64,000 nucleotides of DNA from Mycobacterium paragordonae (GCF_003614435.1 NZ_CP025546.1:5332001-5396000); one strand, 5' to 3'; shown: positions 36,420-45,279, counted from the stretch's first letter. The notes: a model not told the origin generated them from the sequence alone. Translations and numbers: made by a program.

Positions 36420-37961
36420 TCAGCGGAAGCTCACTATCTGCGCGCCCCATGCTTCCCGGATGCGGGCATCGACGTCGTGCCTGACCGTATCGACACTGTC
36501 GATGACCAGGCACGACCGGCCGGTCTCGTCGTAACGCGGCCACGCCAGTTCACCGGCCGGGCCGGTCGGTTCACCCTCGGTGGCGAATTTGATCCACCGG
36601 GTCTGCATCCGCCTGGACACCGCAGTGGCGGTCTTGGCCCCGCCCAGCTTGAGCGTCACGTCCGCCGGTCCGCCGAGATTGCCCCAGACGTAAGGCAATT
36701 CGGTGGCATGCGCGGCCCGGACCAGCAACAGCTTGAATAATGGCGTCGCATAGTCGAACCGGTACAGGTAGACCGGCGCGACTGAGCTGTGACCCTGGGC
36801 CAGCCACATGGTCGGCAACCGGAATCCGATATCGGTGGCCATGCTGACCACGCGGGACTTGTGCCGACCGGGGTAGGCCGACCCGATCTCGTCCACGGGC
36901 GGCAACTGCAGGTCGGGCTGTTCGGCAGCGATCTGGTCGAACATCGACGTGATGGCGCGTGGCGTGATCGGCATCAGCGGCGAGCGCATCAACTTGAACA
37001 GCGCCGCTTCGTTCTTGTTGGTCCCGATGATCAACGGGACGGGCAACAACCGACCTTCCTGCGCCAGCCTGATCGGGTAGTCGGGCAGCAAGTCACCGTC
37101 GACGATCGGAACGAATGCCAGCGTGCCTGGATTGCGCACGGGCACTTCGTTGAACACTTCGTGCGTGGCTGCGACGAGAGCCTCGTTCGACACCTCGGTC
37201 AGCGTCCGCACCTCGGAAGCGCCGATACCCAACTTCTCCAACAAAGTCAGGGCAACCCGGCGACCCCTGTCCCGGTCGTATATCGAGGAGGCCGGCGAAC
37301 TCTGGGCGATCGCCCGGACGAACAGGCCCTCGGCCGCCGGGCAGGCGAGCAGACTGATGACCAGCCCAGCGCCGGCGGATTCGCCGAAGATGGTGACATT
37401 GGCCGGGTCGCCGCCGAAAGCCGCGATGTTGTCGCGCACCCAGGCCAGCGCCGCCAACACATCACGCAACCCGATGTTCGAGTCGAAGGTGCGCTGCCCG
37501 GTGCTGAACGACGACAGGTCCAGAAATCCCAGCGCTCCGAGCCGGTAGTTGAACGTCACCACGATGACGTCACCCGCACCGGCCAGCGCGCGACCGTCGT
37601 AGAGCGGTTGACTTCCCGAGCCCAGCACGTAGGCGCCGCCGTGCAGCCACACCATGACGGCTTTTCCGCCACCGGGATGGGCATCGGCCGGCGCCCAGAC
37701 GTTCAGCCGCAGGCAGTCCTCGCCGAGCGGCGCGCCCAGGTCCAGCGGCATTCTGGGAACCACGGGCTGTGGGCAGGCCGGACCGTACTCGGTGGCGTCG
37801 AAGACCTCGGTCCACCGCTGCGGCGGTTCGGGCGCCCGGAAACGCAGGTCGCCCAGCGGCGGCGCCGCGTACCGGATGCCTTTCCAGAATTTGACGCGCC
37901 CGTCGTCCCCGCCCTGGACCGGGCCGTATCCGGTCTCGACTGCCTCGGTCAAGGTCGCCAT
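36420..37961 (-). CDS. Type B carboxylesterase (para-nitrobenzyl esterase family)
   Basis: A 513-residue carboxylesterase with an oxyanion HGGAY near 107-111, Ser195 in GESAGAG, and a C-terminal catalytic His region (RAAHATELPYVWGN). Cysteines EDCLRLNVWAP are family-typical. It hydrolyses esters of unknown identity. I recall the M. tuberculosis locus (Rv1104, Rv1105) as split fragments. Here one intact frame covers the full length. ATG 37961 follows AGGAG by 10 bases. Confidence 0.92.
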   Translation of the reverse strand: MATLTEAVETGYGPVQGGDDGRVKFWKGIRYAAPPLGDLRFRAPEPPQRWTEVFDATEYGPACPQPVVPRMPLDLGAPLGEDCLRLNVWAPADAHPGGGKAVMVWLHGGAYVLGSGSQPLYDGRALAGAGDVIVVTFNYRLGALGFLDLSSFSTGQRTFDSNIGLRDVLAALAWVRDNIAAFGGDPANVTIFGESAGAGLVISLLACPAAEGLFVRAIAQSSPASSIYDRDRGRRVALTLLEKLGIGASEVRTLTEVSNEALVAATHEVFNEVPVRNPGTLAFVPIVDGDLLPDYPIRLAQEGRLLPVPLIIGTNKNEAALFKLMRSPLMPITPRAITSMFDQIAAEQPDLQLPPVDEIGSAYPGRHKSRVVSMATDIGFRLPTMWLAQGHSSVAPVYLYRFDYATPLFKLLLVRAAHATELPYVWGNLGGPADVTLKLGGAKTATAVSRRMQTRWIKFATEGEPTGPAGELAWPRYDETGRSCLVIDSVDTVRHDVDARIREAWGAQIVSFR

Positions 37962-38025
37962 CGCGTTCAAACTCCTATTTCCGTGCCCCGCCCCGGATGA
38001 TCACGGCACAAGCATCCAAACCACT

Positions 38026-38637
38026 TTAATCGGGTTCTGCGGTGGCGCCGCGAATGCTGGAAACGACCAGCTCGAGGTACGGGTGATAAAGGTCTTCCCC
38101 GTCGAGATGACTGCCGAGGGTGATGCCATCGTTGACCGCCAGAATCACCCGGGCCAGCGTCTCGGCAGGCATGGTGAGCGTCGCGCCGAGGCGTACCACG
38201 TTCTTGCTGATGAAATCACCCAGCCATACCACCGTCTCGCGGCGCTGCTCGGCCAGGCGTTCCCGCGCCTCCGGATTGCGCAGCAGGTAGAGGGTGAATT
38301 CGTATCCCAGCGCAGCACGGTCGGTGCCCTGGCTCATCTCCCGCCACCGATCGGCGAGCTCGTCCAGGTTGATGTCGCTGAGGCGGTGAAAAGATCCGAT
38401 GACTTCGGTGAATCCGTCCAGGAACCGCTGACGCTGGCGGTCGATCACGGCCAGGAACAACTCTTCCTTCGCGCCGAAGTGGGAGTAAATCGCTCCCCGG
38501 GTGTAGCCCGCGACGTCGGCAATGTCATCCAACGCCGACCCGAGCAGGCCCTTACGCGCGAAGACGTCCTCAGCAGCGTCCAGCAACAGGTTCCGGGTGT
38601 GCTCCAGACGTCGCTCCCGGGTCCACCGCTGCGGCAC
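38026..38637 (-). CDS. TetR-family regulator, divergent from Rieske operon
   Basis: A 203-residue TetR protein. The HTH (about 12-58) includes RNLLLDAAEDVFARKGLLGS and AGYTRGAIYSHFGAKEELFL. GTG 38637 (MPQRWTRERR) is chosen because AAAGGA lies 9 bases upstream. The frame is open to 39105 on this strand, but that part is the antisense of the oxygenase. The divergent arrangement around a symmetric operator suggests it represses itself and the oxygenase operon, released by an aromatic or steroid-like ligand. Confidence 0.9.
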   Translation of the reverse strand: MPQRWTRERRLEHTRNLLLDAAEDVFARKGLLGSALDDIADVAGYTRGAIYSHFGAKEELFLAVIDRQRQRFLDGFTEVIGSFHRLSDINLDELADRWREMSQGTDRAALGYEFTLYLLRNPEARERLAEQRRETVVWLGDFISKNVVRLGATLTMPAETLARVILAVNDGITLGSHLDGEDLYHPYLELVVSSIRGATAEPD

Positions 38638-38663
38638 GAATCCAATCCTTTCACACCGTTCGC

Positions 38664-38715
38664 ATACATCAACGTCTTGAATATACAGGCTTGTATAAAA
38701 TATCCGCAGATGTAT
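38664..38715. promoter_or_regulatory. Nested symmetric operator
   Basis: The inner palindrome TATACA-GGCT-TGTATA (38682-38697) and the outer arms ATACATC (38664-38670) and GATGTAT (38709-38715) share one centre at 38689.5. The right outer arm overlaps TATTCT (38713-38718), a good -10 for the oxygenase operon. This is the likely site of the divergent TetR protein. Confidence 0.75.
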
Positions 38716-38764
38716 TCTAGGTCCGAGGTCTCCGGCCCCACCAGACGTGAAGGAGCGTGCGGCG

Positions 38765-40141
38765 TTGACACAGGCACTTCGTCCGGGACAGTGGGTCGAC
38801 CCCGAATCGGGGCTTGGCCTCGGACTGTCCGATCTCGGCAGCGACACATTCAACATGTCGATTTCCACCGACCGATACACCTCGGCCGCATTCGCGGCGG
38901 CCGAGCGAGAGCACATCTGGATGCGGGTCTGGCAGATCGCGGGCCGGGTCGACGAGCTGCCGAAGGTCGGTGACTGGAAGCAGTACCGGATCCTCGACCA
39001 GTCGTTCATCATCGTGCACGGCAAGGACGGCAAGCTGCGTGGATTTGTCAACGCCTGCCGGCATCGCGGCAACATGCTGTGCACCGGCCAAACCGGAAAT
39101 GCCAAGCGCGGCTTGCTCTGTCAGTACCATCTGTGGTCCTACGACCTGGACGGGCGACTGCGGGGCATGCTGCGTGAAAGCCTGGCCGGCCCGATCGACA
39201 AGAACGAGAACTCGCTACTGCAGGTGCCGGTCGACACCTTCGCCGGTTTCGTCTTCATCAACCCCGACCCGGACGCGCGACCGCTGCACGAGTTTCTGGG
39301 ACCGGAGGTGATCGAGCTGCTCGCTCCCTACCGCCTCGATGAGATGGTCGCGGTGATGGATGTCCGGGAACCGTTGGACTGCAACTGGAAGGTCGTCATG
39401 GACGCCTTCGAGGAGGGCTACCACATCAATGGCATTCACCCACAGCTGTTGAGCGTGCTGACGATCGACCCGGCTACCACGCGCTACCGGTTCTTCGAAA
39501 ACCACTGTGTCGCAGTGGCTCCGTTCGAAGTGCGCGGCGCCAGTCCGGACAAGCAGGTCGACGGCATCATGGACCTCCCGGAGACGTTCCCGTCGACGGC
39601 GGCGGTCATCCCCCGGTTCCAGGAACTCGTGTCCGGGTACCGCGGGGCAGACGGATCGGTTGACTTCCCGGCCGGTGTGACTGCGCGAAAGTTGTTGCAG
39701 CAGGCCACCCGTGACACGTTGACGGCCATGGGTCTGGACGTCAGCGGCCTGACCGATGATCAGATGAGTGACAACCAGGGCTGGGTGCTGTTCCCGAACT
39801 ATTTCATGACGGTCCGGGCCGGTGAATGCCACGTCATCATGGCCGTGCCGCACCCTGACGGCGACCCGAACCGGTGCCTGTGGCATGTCAGCAGCTACAT
39901 GTTTCTGCCGCCCGAACACCGCGACGCGTTCTCGGTCGAGCTGACCGATATCACCGAACCGGGCAGTTACAAGTACTTCGAAGCGCTGCAACAGGATTAC
40001 GAGCAGATGCCGCGTCAGCAGCTTGGGCTGCGCAACAGCCGGCTCCGGCACCTGTCCCTGGTCAACGAGGAAATCGTCATCGGCCACTACCACTCGGTCA
40101 TCGACCGGCACCTGGCCGGCAAAACGGAGGCACCACAATGA
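38765..40141 (+). CDS. Rieske-type aromatic ring-hydroxylating oxygenase, alpha subunit
   Basis: A 458-residue protein. Rieske [2Fe-2S] ligands C98, H100, C119, H122 (ACRHRGN and CQYHLWSY). The catalytic domain has mononuclear iron His ligands 220 and 225 in AFEEGYHINGIH, with a bridging Asp213 in the VVMDAFEEG segment. It adds O2 to a cyclic substrate using electrons from an unidentified reductase not encoded nearby. TTG 38765 is chosen because AAGGAG ends 9 bases before it. GTG 38747 lies before that site. Its stop overlaps the next gene (ATGA). Confidence 0.93.
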   Translation: MTQALRPGQWVDPESGLGLGLSDLGSDTFNMSISTDRYTSAAFAAAEREHIWMRVWQIAGRVDELPKVGDWKQYRILDQSFIIVHGKDGKLRGFVNACRHRGNMLCTGQTGNAKRGLLCQYHLWSYDLDGRLRGMLRESLAGPIDKNENSLLQVPVDTFAGFVFINPDPDARPLHEFLGPEVIELLAPYRLDEMVAVMDVREPLDCNWKVVMDAFEEGYHINGIHPQLLSVLTIDPATTRYRFFENHCVAVAPFEVRGASPDKQVDGIMDLPETFPSTAAVIPRFQELVSGYRGADGSVDFPAGVTARKLLQQATRDTLTAMGLDVSGLTDDQMSDNQGWVLFPNYFMTVRAGECHVIMAVPHPDGDPNRCLWHVSSYMFLPPEHRDAFSVELTDITEPGSYKYFEALQQDYEQMPRQQLGLRNSRLRHLSLVNEEIVIGHYHSVIDRHLAGKTEAPQ

Positions 40142-40662
40142 ATCTCGAGGAGCGCATCGCCCACCACTGCCGGATGGCCGAGGCCTACCGCGATGCGTAC
40201 CTGCGTCAGGGGGTGCAGGAAGGCGAAGCGTTCGCGCAGGCGTGGACCTTCGCCGACGACGGCGTCTACGTCTCGCCATATTTCACCGGCGATCAGGTGT
40301 TCAGGTTCAGCGAGTTCCCCGAAGACACCGCACGGGCCTCGACGCTGGAGGCCAAGGTCTACTCGCTGAGCTTTCCCGACTGGAAGCCCAGCGACTTCAA
40401 GTTCTGGCCGGCCGCCAACGGTCTGGTCATGAAGACCCGGTGGGAGGGACACACCACCGAAGGCGTCCAGATGGGCTTCTACTCCTACAGTTTCATCGAA
40501 ACCAACGACGCGGGTGAGTTGACCCGCTGGGAGACCCACGTCAACGACGAATACAACGCATTCCTTGATATCGCCATCGGCGTGCACGGCCCGTTCCAGG
40601 GCACCAGCGAGTATGTCGAGTTGCTGGAACTCCGACTGGCGAAGGCCGGGGTCCCCGGGTGA
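40138..40662 (+). CDS. NTF2-like small subunit of the Rieske operon
   Basis: A 174-residue protein of NTF2/SnoaL-like size and pattern (HCRMAEAYRDAYLRQG, WTFADDGVYVSPYFTG). The ATG overlaps the oxygenase stop, with GGAGG 7 bases upstream. Small subunits of ring-hydroxylating dioxygenases also have this fold, so it could be a beta-like subunit or an isomerase for the product. The function is inferred from position. Confidence 0.75.
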   Translation: MNLEERIAHHCRMAEAYRDAYLRQGVQEGEAFAQAWTFADDGVYVSPYFTGDQVFRFSEFPEDTARASTLEAKVYSLSFPDWKPSDFKFWPAANGLVMKTRWEGHTTEGVQMGFYSYSFIETNDAGELTRWETHVNDEYNAFLDIAIGVHGPFQGTSEYVELLELRLAKAGVPG

Positions 40663-41132
40663 ACCGACCGGCCGAACAGCAGGTCGCTGAGGTCATCGAC
40701 GGCTATACCGGCCAGGCCCGCACGGTGCTCGAATACTGCCTGACCGTCGACCGCCTTGTGCAGGAAGCCAAGAGCCCCGGCTTCGGCGTCGAGAGTTGGG
40801 GCCCGCTGGCCGAGCTCGTGGCGGTGGACGAATTCGAACGGGTCGGCGCGTTCAAGGAAGTGATGGACTGGCCGGCGTATCTGGAATTCCTGACCGGCTG
40901 GGCGTCGTCGTCGACGTGGCGGTGTTGCTTCAAGCGCCTCACCGAAACCCCGGACCGGGTCTTCCTGGAACTCGAAGAGCACAGTGCGATAGGCGATTTC
41001 ACCAGCGTGGTCAACTCGTTCTCGGTCTATGAGTTCGACGGCGCCGGCAGGATCTCCCACATCGATCTCTACCTGCAGATGCAGTTGCCCGACCCGGAGC
41101 TGCTGAAAAGCTTTGAGGGAGTTGAGCCCTGA
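40659..41132 (+). CDS. Second NTF2-like protein of the Rieske operon
   Basis: A 157-residue protein with an NTF2-like pattern (LVAVDEFERVGAFKEVMDW; CFKRLTETPDRVFLELEEH; YEFDGAGRISHIDLYLQ). GTG start overlapping the upstream TGA (GTGA). It is distinct in sequence from its neighbour, so not a recent duplicate. The two may form a heteromer or act in successive steps after ring oxidation. Confidence 0.72.
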   Translation: MNRPAEQQVAEVIDGYTGQARTVLEYCLTVDRLVQEAKSPGFGVESWGPLAELVAVDEFERVGAFKEVMDWPAYLEFLTGWASSSTWRCCFKRLTETPDRVFLELEEHSAIGDFTSVVNSFSVYEFDGAGRISHIDLYLQMQLPDPELLKSFEGVEP

Positions 41133-41194
41133 TTTTGCTCCCCTCCCGCTAAGGTGTCTTCAACACTGATGCGGAGGGCGGTCTCGGTCCAGGC

Positions 41195-42358
41195 ATGAAC
41201 ACCGAATTCACGCTTACCCAGAGACGCGCTCTGGCGATTTTCACCCTCCTCGCCCTGGCATTCGGGGCGTACTTCCTGCGCAACTATTTCGTTCTCATCG
41301 TGGTGGCCGCCGTCGGCGCTTACCTGTTCACCCCGCTGTTCAACTGGTTCAACAAGCGCCTGGGCACCGGTCTGTCGGCCACCGCCACTTTGTTGTCAGC
41401 GCTGGTCATCGTGATCGTGCCGGTGGGGCTGCTGGTCGCGCTGGCGATCGTGCAGATCGCCCGCATGATCGACTCGGTTTCGGGGTGGGTCCGCTCCACC
41501 GACCTGAGCAGTCTCGGCGACAAGACCTTGAAACTGGTCAACGAGTTCCTGTCCCGGGTGCCGTTCGTGCATATCAATGTCACCGCGGAGATGCTGCGCA
41601 AGGCGATGGTCTCCGCGGCGCAGGGCGTCGGACACTGGCTGCTGGGAGTCCTGCAGAACACGGCGGGCAGCCTGGCCGGCATGATCACGTCGGCCATCAT
41701 CTTCCTGTACGTGTTCATCGCGCTGCTGGTGCACCGCGACAAATTGCGCACGCTGATCGGGCAACTGAACCCGCTCGGCGACGAGGTGACCGATCTGTAC
41801 CTGCAGAAGATGGGCTCGATGGTGCGCGGCACCGTCAACGGCCAGTTCGTCATCGCCTTCTGCCAGGGTGTCGCCGGCGCGGCGTCGATCTACATCGCGG
41901 GTTTTCACCACGGCTTCTTCATCTTTGCGATCGTGTTGACCGCGTTGTCGATCATCCCGTTGGGCGGCGGCATCATCACCATCCCGTTCGGGATCGGCAT
42001 GATGCTGTTCGGCAATATCGGCGGCGGCTTGTTCGTGGTGCTGTTTCACCTGGTGGTGGTGACCAACATCGACAACTTCCTGCGGCCCATCCTGGTGCCG
42101 CGGGATGCCCGGCTCAACTCTGCCCTGATGCTGCTGTCGGTGTTCGCGGGAATTTCGATGTTCGGCCCGTGGGGCATCATTATCGGACCGGTGCTGATGA
42201 TCATCATCGTCACCACGATCGACGTCTACCTCGCGGTCTACAAGGGTGTCGAGCTCAAGCCCGTCCCCGACAAAGGCAACGAGAAAGACACCAAGAAAGA
42301 CACCGAGAAGCCCGTTCGCAGCAAGTGGTCGTGGCGCGCTAAGTCAGCCGCTCCCTGA
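41195..42358 (+). CDS. AI-2E/PerM family permease (Rv1101c-like)
   Basis: A 387-residue polytopic membrane protein with about seven membrane segments and a large soluble segment in the middle. LGVLQNTAGSLAGMITSAIIF, GGIITIPFGIGMMLFG and FLRPILVPRDARL are the AI-2E/PerM family regions. The C-terminal tail is Lys/Asp-rich (KDTKKDTEK). These are exporters or ion/solute permeases, and the substrate is unknown. It is the last gene of the shared Rv1112-Rv1101c block before the inserted biosynthetic locus. Confidence 0.9.
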   Translation: MNTEFTLTQRRALAIFTLLALAFGAYFLRNYFVLIVVAAVGAYLFTPLFNWFNKRLGTGLSATATLLSALVIVIVPVGLLVALAIVQIARMIDSVSGWVRSTDLSSLGDKTLKLVNEFLSRVPFVHINVTAEMLRKAMVSAAQGVGHWLLGVLQNTAGSLAGMITSAIIFLYVFIALLVHRDKLRTLIGQLNPLGDEVTDLYLQKMGSMVRGTVNGQFVIAFCQGVAGAASIYIAGFHHGFFIFAIVLTALSIIPLGGGIITIPFGIGMMLFGNIGGGLFVVLFHLVVVTNIDNFLRPILVPRDARLNSALMLLSVFAGISMFGPWGIIIGPVLMIIIVTTIDVYLAVYKGVELKPVPDKGNEKDTKKDTEKPVRSKWSWRAKSAAP

Positions 42359-42462
42359 GGATTTCGGCCGCACCCGCGCGCCGCGCAGCAGTCGTCGAGC
42401 ACGTTGCGATCTTGGGCAGCTCCGAACTTGACACTTTCGGCCAATCCTGGGCACAACGATAT

Positions 42463-42468
42463 TAGAAT
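42463..42468 (+). promoter_or_regulatory. -10 element TAGAAT upstream of the P450 transcript
   Basis: TAGAAT matches TANNNT. A GTG begins at 42475, 6 bases after it, which would make a leaderless 41-codon ORF leading to the P450. TTGACA at 42428-42433 is too far (29 bases) to be its -35. Confidence 0.5.
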
Positions 42469-42474
42469 GCGCCA

Positions 42475-42600
42475 GTGAGCCAATCCGGCCTGACGGGACG
42501 GGCGCTTCCCCGGTCCGAGTCGACAGGGGCGTTCGTGGGCGAGACGAGCGCGATGGCGATCCGACCAGCACACCCGGCAGCGATGGTGCAGGACGGATGA
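42475..42600 (+). CDS. Possible leaderless small ORF coupled to the P450
   Basis: 41 codons from GTG 42475 (MSQSGLTGRALPRSE and onward) to a TGA that overlaps the P450 ATG (ATGA at 42597-42600). The -10 element sits 6 bases upstream. The P450 itself has only a weak AGGA, so reinitiation from this ORF could drive its translation. An ORF this short arises by chance in GC-rich DNA, and I see no domain. Confidence 0.35.
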   Translation: MSQSGLTGRALPRSESTGAFVGETSAMAIRPAHPAAMVQDG

Positions 42601-43952
42601 AAGTGCCGCATTCGGAGTCCGAAATCCCCACGGCGCCAAAACGATTGCCGCTGCTAGGGCACGCTCATCTGGTTGCCGGCGACCCGCGTAAGTTCCTGAT
42701 GGCACTGCCCGAGTTGGGTCCCATTGTTCGTGTCTACCTGGGTCCGCGGCCCGCATACGTGCTGACCACTCCGGACCTCATCCGGCAGGTGGCTCTCGGT
42801 CATGCCGGGGCCTTTCACCGTGAAGAATTGCGAGAAGCCATCAGCGACCTGGTTACCGGGTCGACCAACGTGCTCAGCGGCGCCGAGCACGACCTGCGCC
42901 GGCGAATGATCGCGCCGGTGTTCCGGCAGGGCCGCCTGACCGAGTATGCGGGGACCGTCGCCACGCTGGCCGACGACTGGTCGATGTCCCTGCCCGGCGG
43001 CCGGTCTGCGGACTTGCGGCCGCAGGTGCACGACCTGGTCATGCGCACCATGTTCGCGACGCTGTTCCAAGCCGATTCCGAAGCCGACGAGGTCACCTTC
43101 ATCCGCGAGCGGATCCCCTGGCTGCTCGGCGAGGTCATCATCCGCGGCGCTCTGCCCAAGCCGATCCGCCGCCTGCGGGTGTTCACCAACCGCCGATATG
43201 TTCGCCAGGCCAACGAGGTTCGGGCTGCGATGACTTCGTTGATCGAGCGGCACCGGCGCGACGACGATCGTGGTGACATGCTTTCGGAGCTTCTGCGCCA
43301 CGTCGACCAGGAGACCGGGGCCACACTTTCCGACAACGACCTCGTCGATGAACTACTACTGGCGCTCGCGGCCGGCATCGGCTCGCAGTCGTCGATCTTC
43401 TCGTGGTTGATCTACGAAACGGCACGCAATCCCGAAATCGCTTCCCGGGTCTACGCAGAACTGGATTCGGTGATCGGGCCCGGGCCGGTCACGGCGTCGC
43501 ACGTGGGCTCGTTGCCGTACCTGCGCAACGTTCTGCTCGAGACGCTGCGCCTCTGGGCGCCGTGGGTCACACTGCTCACGTCCGACGGCCCCGTCCGCAT
43601 CGGTGACACGACCTTCCCGGACAACACCAACATCCTGTTCAGCGCCCTGATGGTGCACCACCAAGAGCGCTACTTTCCGGACGCCTCGACATTCGACCCG
43701 GACAGGTGGGCGGGCGACGGGGGTGACCGTCAGGCGATGATGCCCTTCGGCTTGGGGCAACGCCATTGTCCAGGAAGACAATTCGCGTCCCTCTCGATCA
43801 CGTTACAGGCCGCGGCGTTGTTCTCACGATGGCGGGTGACGTTCCCCGAGAACTTCAGAGTGAAGGTGCAGGGCAGGGACTTCGTGCTGTCGCCCGCCTC
43901 GTTGCCGGTGGTGCTGACGACTCGACGGCCCGGCGACGGGTCGGAGTCCTAG
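42597..43952 (+). CDS. Cytochrome P450
   Basis: A 451-residue P450. Haem-binding FGLGQRHCPGRQ with C391, EXXR as ETLR at 315-318, and PERF-like DPDRW. The I helix reads AAGIGSQSS where AGxDTT is usual, so both the acid and Thr of proton delivery are changed. It may hydroxylate or oxidise the product of the convergent eight-gene cluster. No ferredoxin is encoded nearby. Its TAG and the glycosyltransferase stop share the palindrome CTAG (43949-43952). Confidence 0.92.
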   Translation: MKVPHSESEIPTAPKRLPLLGHAHLVAGDPRKFLMALPELGPIVRVYLGPRPAYVLTTPDLIRQVALGHAGAFHREELREAISDLVTGSTNVLSGAEHDLRRRMIAPVFRQGRLTEYAGTVATLADDWSMSLPGGRSADLRPQVHDLVMRTMFATLFQADSEADEVTFIRERIPWLLGEVIIRGALPKPIRRLRVFTNRRYVRQANEVRAAMTSLIERHRRDDDRGDMLSELLRHVDQETGATLSDNDLVDELLLALAAGIGSQSSIFSWLIYETARNPEIASRVYAELDSVIGPGPVTASHVGSLPYLRNVLLETLRLWAPWVTLLTSDGPVRIGDTTFPDNTNILFSALMVHHQERYFPDASTFDPDRWAGDGGDRQAMMPFGLGQRHCPGRQFASLSITLQAAALFSRWRVTFPENFRVKVQGRDFVLSPASLPVVLTTRRPGDGSES

Positions 43953-45232
43953 CCGGCGGCGGTCTTCTCGACTATGTCACAGACGCGCGGCACACCGTCA
44001 CCCGTCGCGCGCAACGTAGCGCCGAGAGCCGCAGCGCGAGAACGGGTGTCGGTTTCCAGCAGGGTATCGATCCCGCGACTGAGCGTCTCGGCACGAAGTT
44101 TCGTGAAGGGCACGTGGGCGCCGACACCGAGCCGCTCGACCTGATGCCCCCAGAGCGGCTGGTCGAAGGAGACGGAGCAGACCAGGGTCGGCAGGTCGGC
44201 GCGGAGGCTCTCGAACAGGGTGCCGATACCGCCGTGGTGTACCGCCGCCTTGCAGTGCGGGAAGATCAAATCGTGTGCCAGGGCGTCGACGATCTTGACG
44301 GCCGGGCCGGTGCGCAGCCTGTCTCTGTCGACATCGGCGCCACCGACGCTGATCAGCGCACGCTGGCCGGTACGGTCGCAGATCTGCTCGATGAGGCCGA
44401 TCACCGAGTGAAAGTCCTGTATGGGCATGCTGCCGAAACCGAAGAAGATGGGTGGAACCCCGTCGTCCGCCCACCGCAGCACCTCGGTGTGCTGATCGGC
44501 CAGCTCTCCGATCGCCTCGCGCACCGAACGCGGCAGCCAGAGGAAACCGACGAACGGGCGGCCCGATCCCCACTCCTGCGCCAGTCCGGGGACCAGCGCT
44601 GAATCGTACATCTGCAGCTCAGGGACATTCCGTTGCGCGAGATGCGATTCGGTACTCGCCTTGGACGGCGGCAGATTCAGCTTCGCGCGCAGGTCGTTCA
44701 GGTACTTGCGGAAGACCAGCGTGCGCAACCGCTCCCCCACGGCCCAGGAGGCCCGGTAGGCGGCCCCCGGCAGCGGCCACCGATGTGGCAGCGAACCCGG
44801 TGGCGCGTAAAAGCTGTTCTTGCGACACGGGTAGGTATGCAGCGTGACCATGGGGATGTCGCGAGCTTCGGCCAGCACCACCGACCGGTCCTCGCTGAAC
44901 GTCGTGCAGACGATCATCTCGGCACCACTCGAGATGTCGATGAGCTCGTCGTCCATTCGGTCGGCGTAGTCCGCCATCTGTTTGGCCACCATGGACACCA
45001 GCTTGAAAGCGTTGCCGGTCGCCAGCGCCCGTTGTCCCTGCGGCGACGAATAGAGCGCGTGTACGTCAGGACCGAACTGGCGGGCCGTCAAGCCGGCCCG
45101 CTCCACGAAATCGACGAAGTTGGGCGGTGCGCCGACCACGACCGTGTGGCCGCGTCGTTCCAGCTCGAGGCCCAGCGCCACGCCCGGCTGAACATCGCCC
45201 CGGCTACCGACGAGAGGGATGAGAATATGCAC
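43949..45232 (-). CDS. GT1-family glycosyltransferase
   Basis: A 427-residue GT-B glycosyltransferase of the MGT/sterol glucosyltransferase type: IPLVGSRGDVQPGVALGLEL at the N-terminus and AAVHHGGIGTLFESL, the nucleotide-sugar site, in the C-terminal half. FGFGSMP lies before it. It resembles enzymes that glycosylate glycopeptidolipids or phenolic and sterol-like acceptors. GTG 45232 has AAAGG upstream. It is last in the eight-gene operon, 28 bases after the UbiA stop. Likely role: transfer of a sugar to the prenylated lipid. Confidence 0.92.
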   Translation of the reverse strand: MHILIPLVGSRGDVQPGVALGLELERRGHTVVVGAPPNFVDFVERAGLTARQFGPDVHALYSSPQGQRALATGNAFKLVSMVAKQMADYADRMDDELIDISSGAEMIVCTTFSEDRSVVLAEARDIPMVTLHTYPCRKNSFYAPPGSLPHRWPLPGAAYRASWAVGERLRTLVFRKYLNDLRAKLNLPPSKASTESHLAQRNVPELQMYDSALVPGLAQEWGSGRPFVGFLWLPRSVREAIGELADQHTEVLRWADDGVPPIFFGFGSMPIQDFHSVIGLIEQICDRTGQRALISVGGADVDRDRLRTGPAVKIVDALAHDLIFPHCKAAVHHGGIGTLFESLRADLPTLVCSVSFDQPLWGHQVERLGVGAHVPFTKLRAETLSRGIDTLLETDTRSRAAALGATLRATGDGVPRVCDIVEKTAAG

Positions 45233-45250
45233 GATGCACCTTTCTGGTGG

Positions 45251-45279
45251 TGTACGAGACCTAGTGATGTACGAGACCT
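45251..45279. repeat. Short direct repeat TGTACGAGACCT
   Basis: Two copies (45251-45262 and 45268-45279), period 17, span the gap between the glycosyltransferase start and the last codons of the UbiA gene. The repeat may have been made by a small duplication. Confidence 0.6.

Noticed and set aside
36789-38000. 403-codon ORF opposite the carboxylesterase
   Set aside because: Shadow of a gene with an intact catalytic motif.
42428-42468. TTGACA and TAGAAT as one promoter
   Set aside because: The spacer is 29 bases, far from the usual 16-18. Only the -10 is kept.
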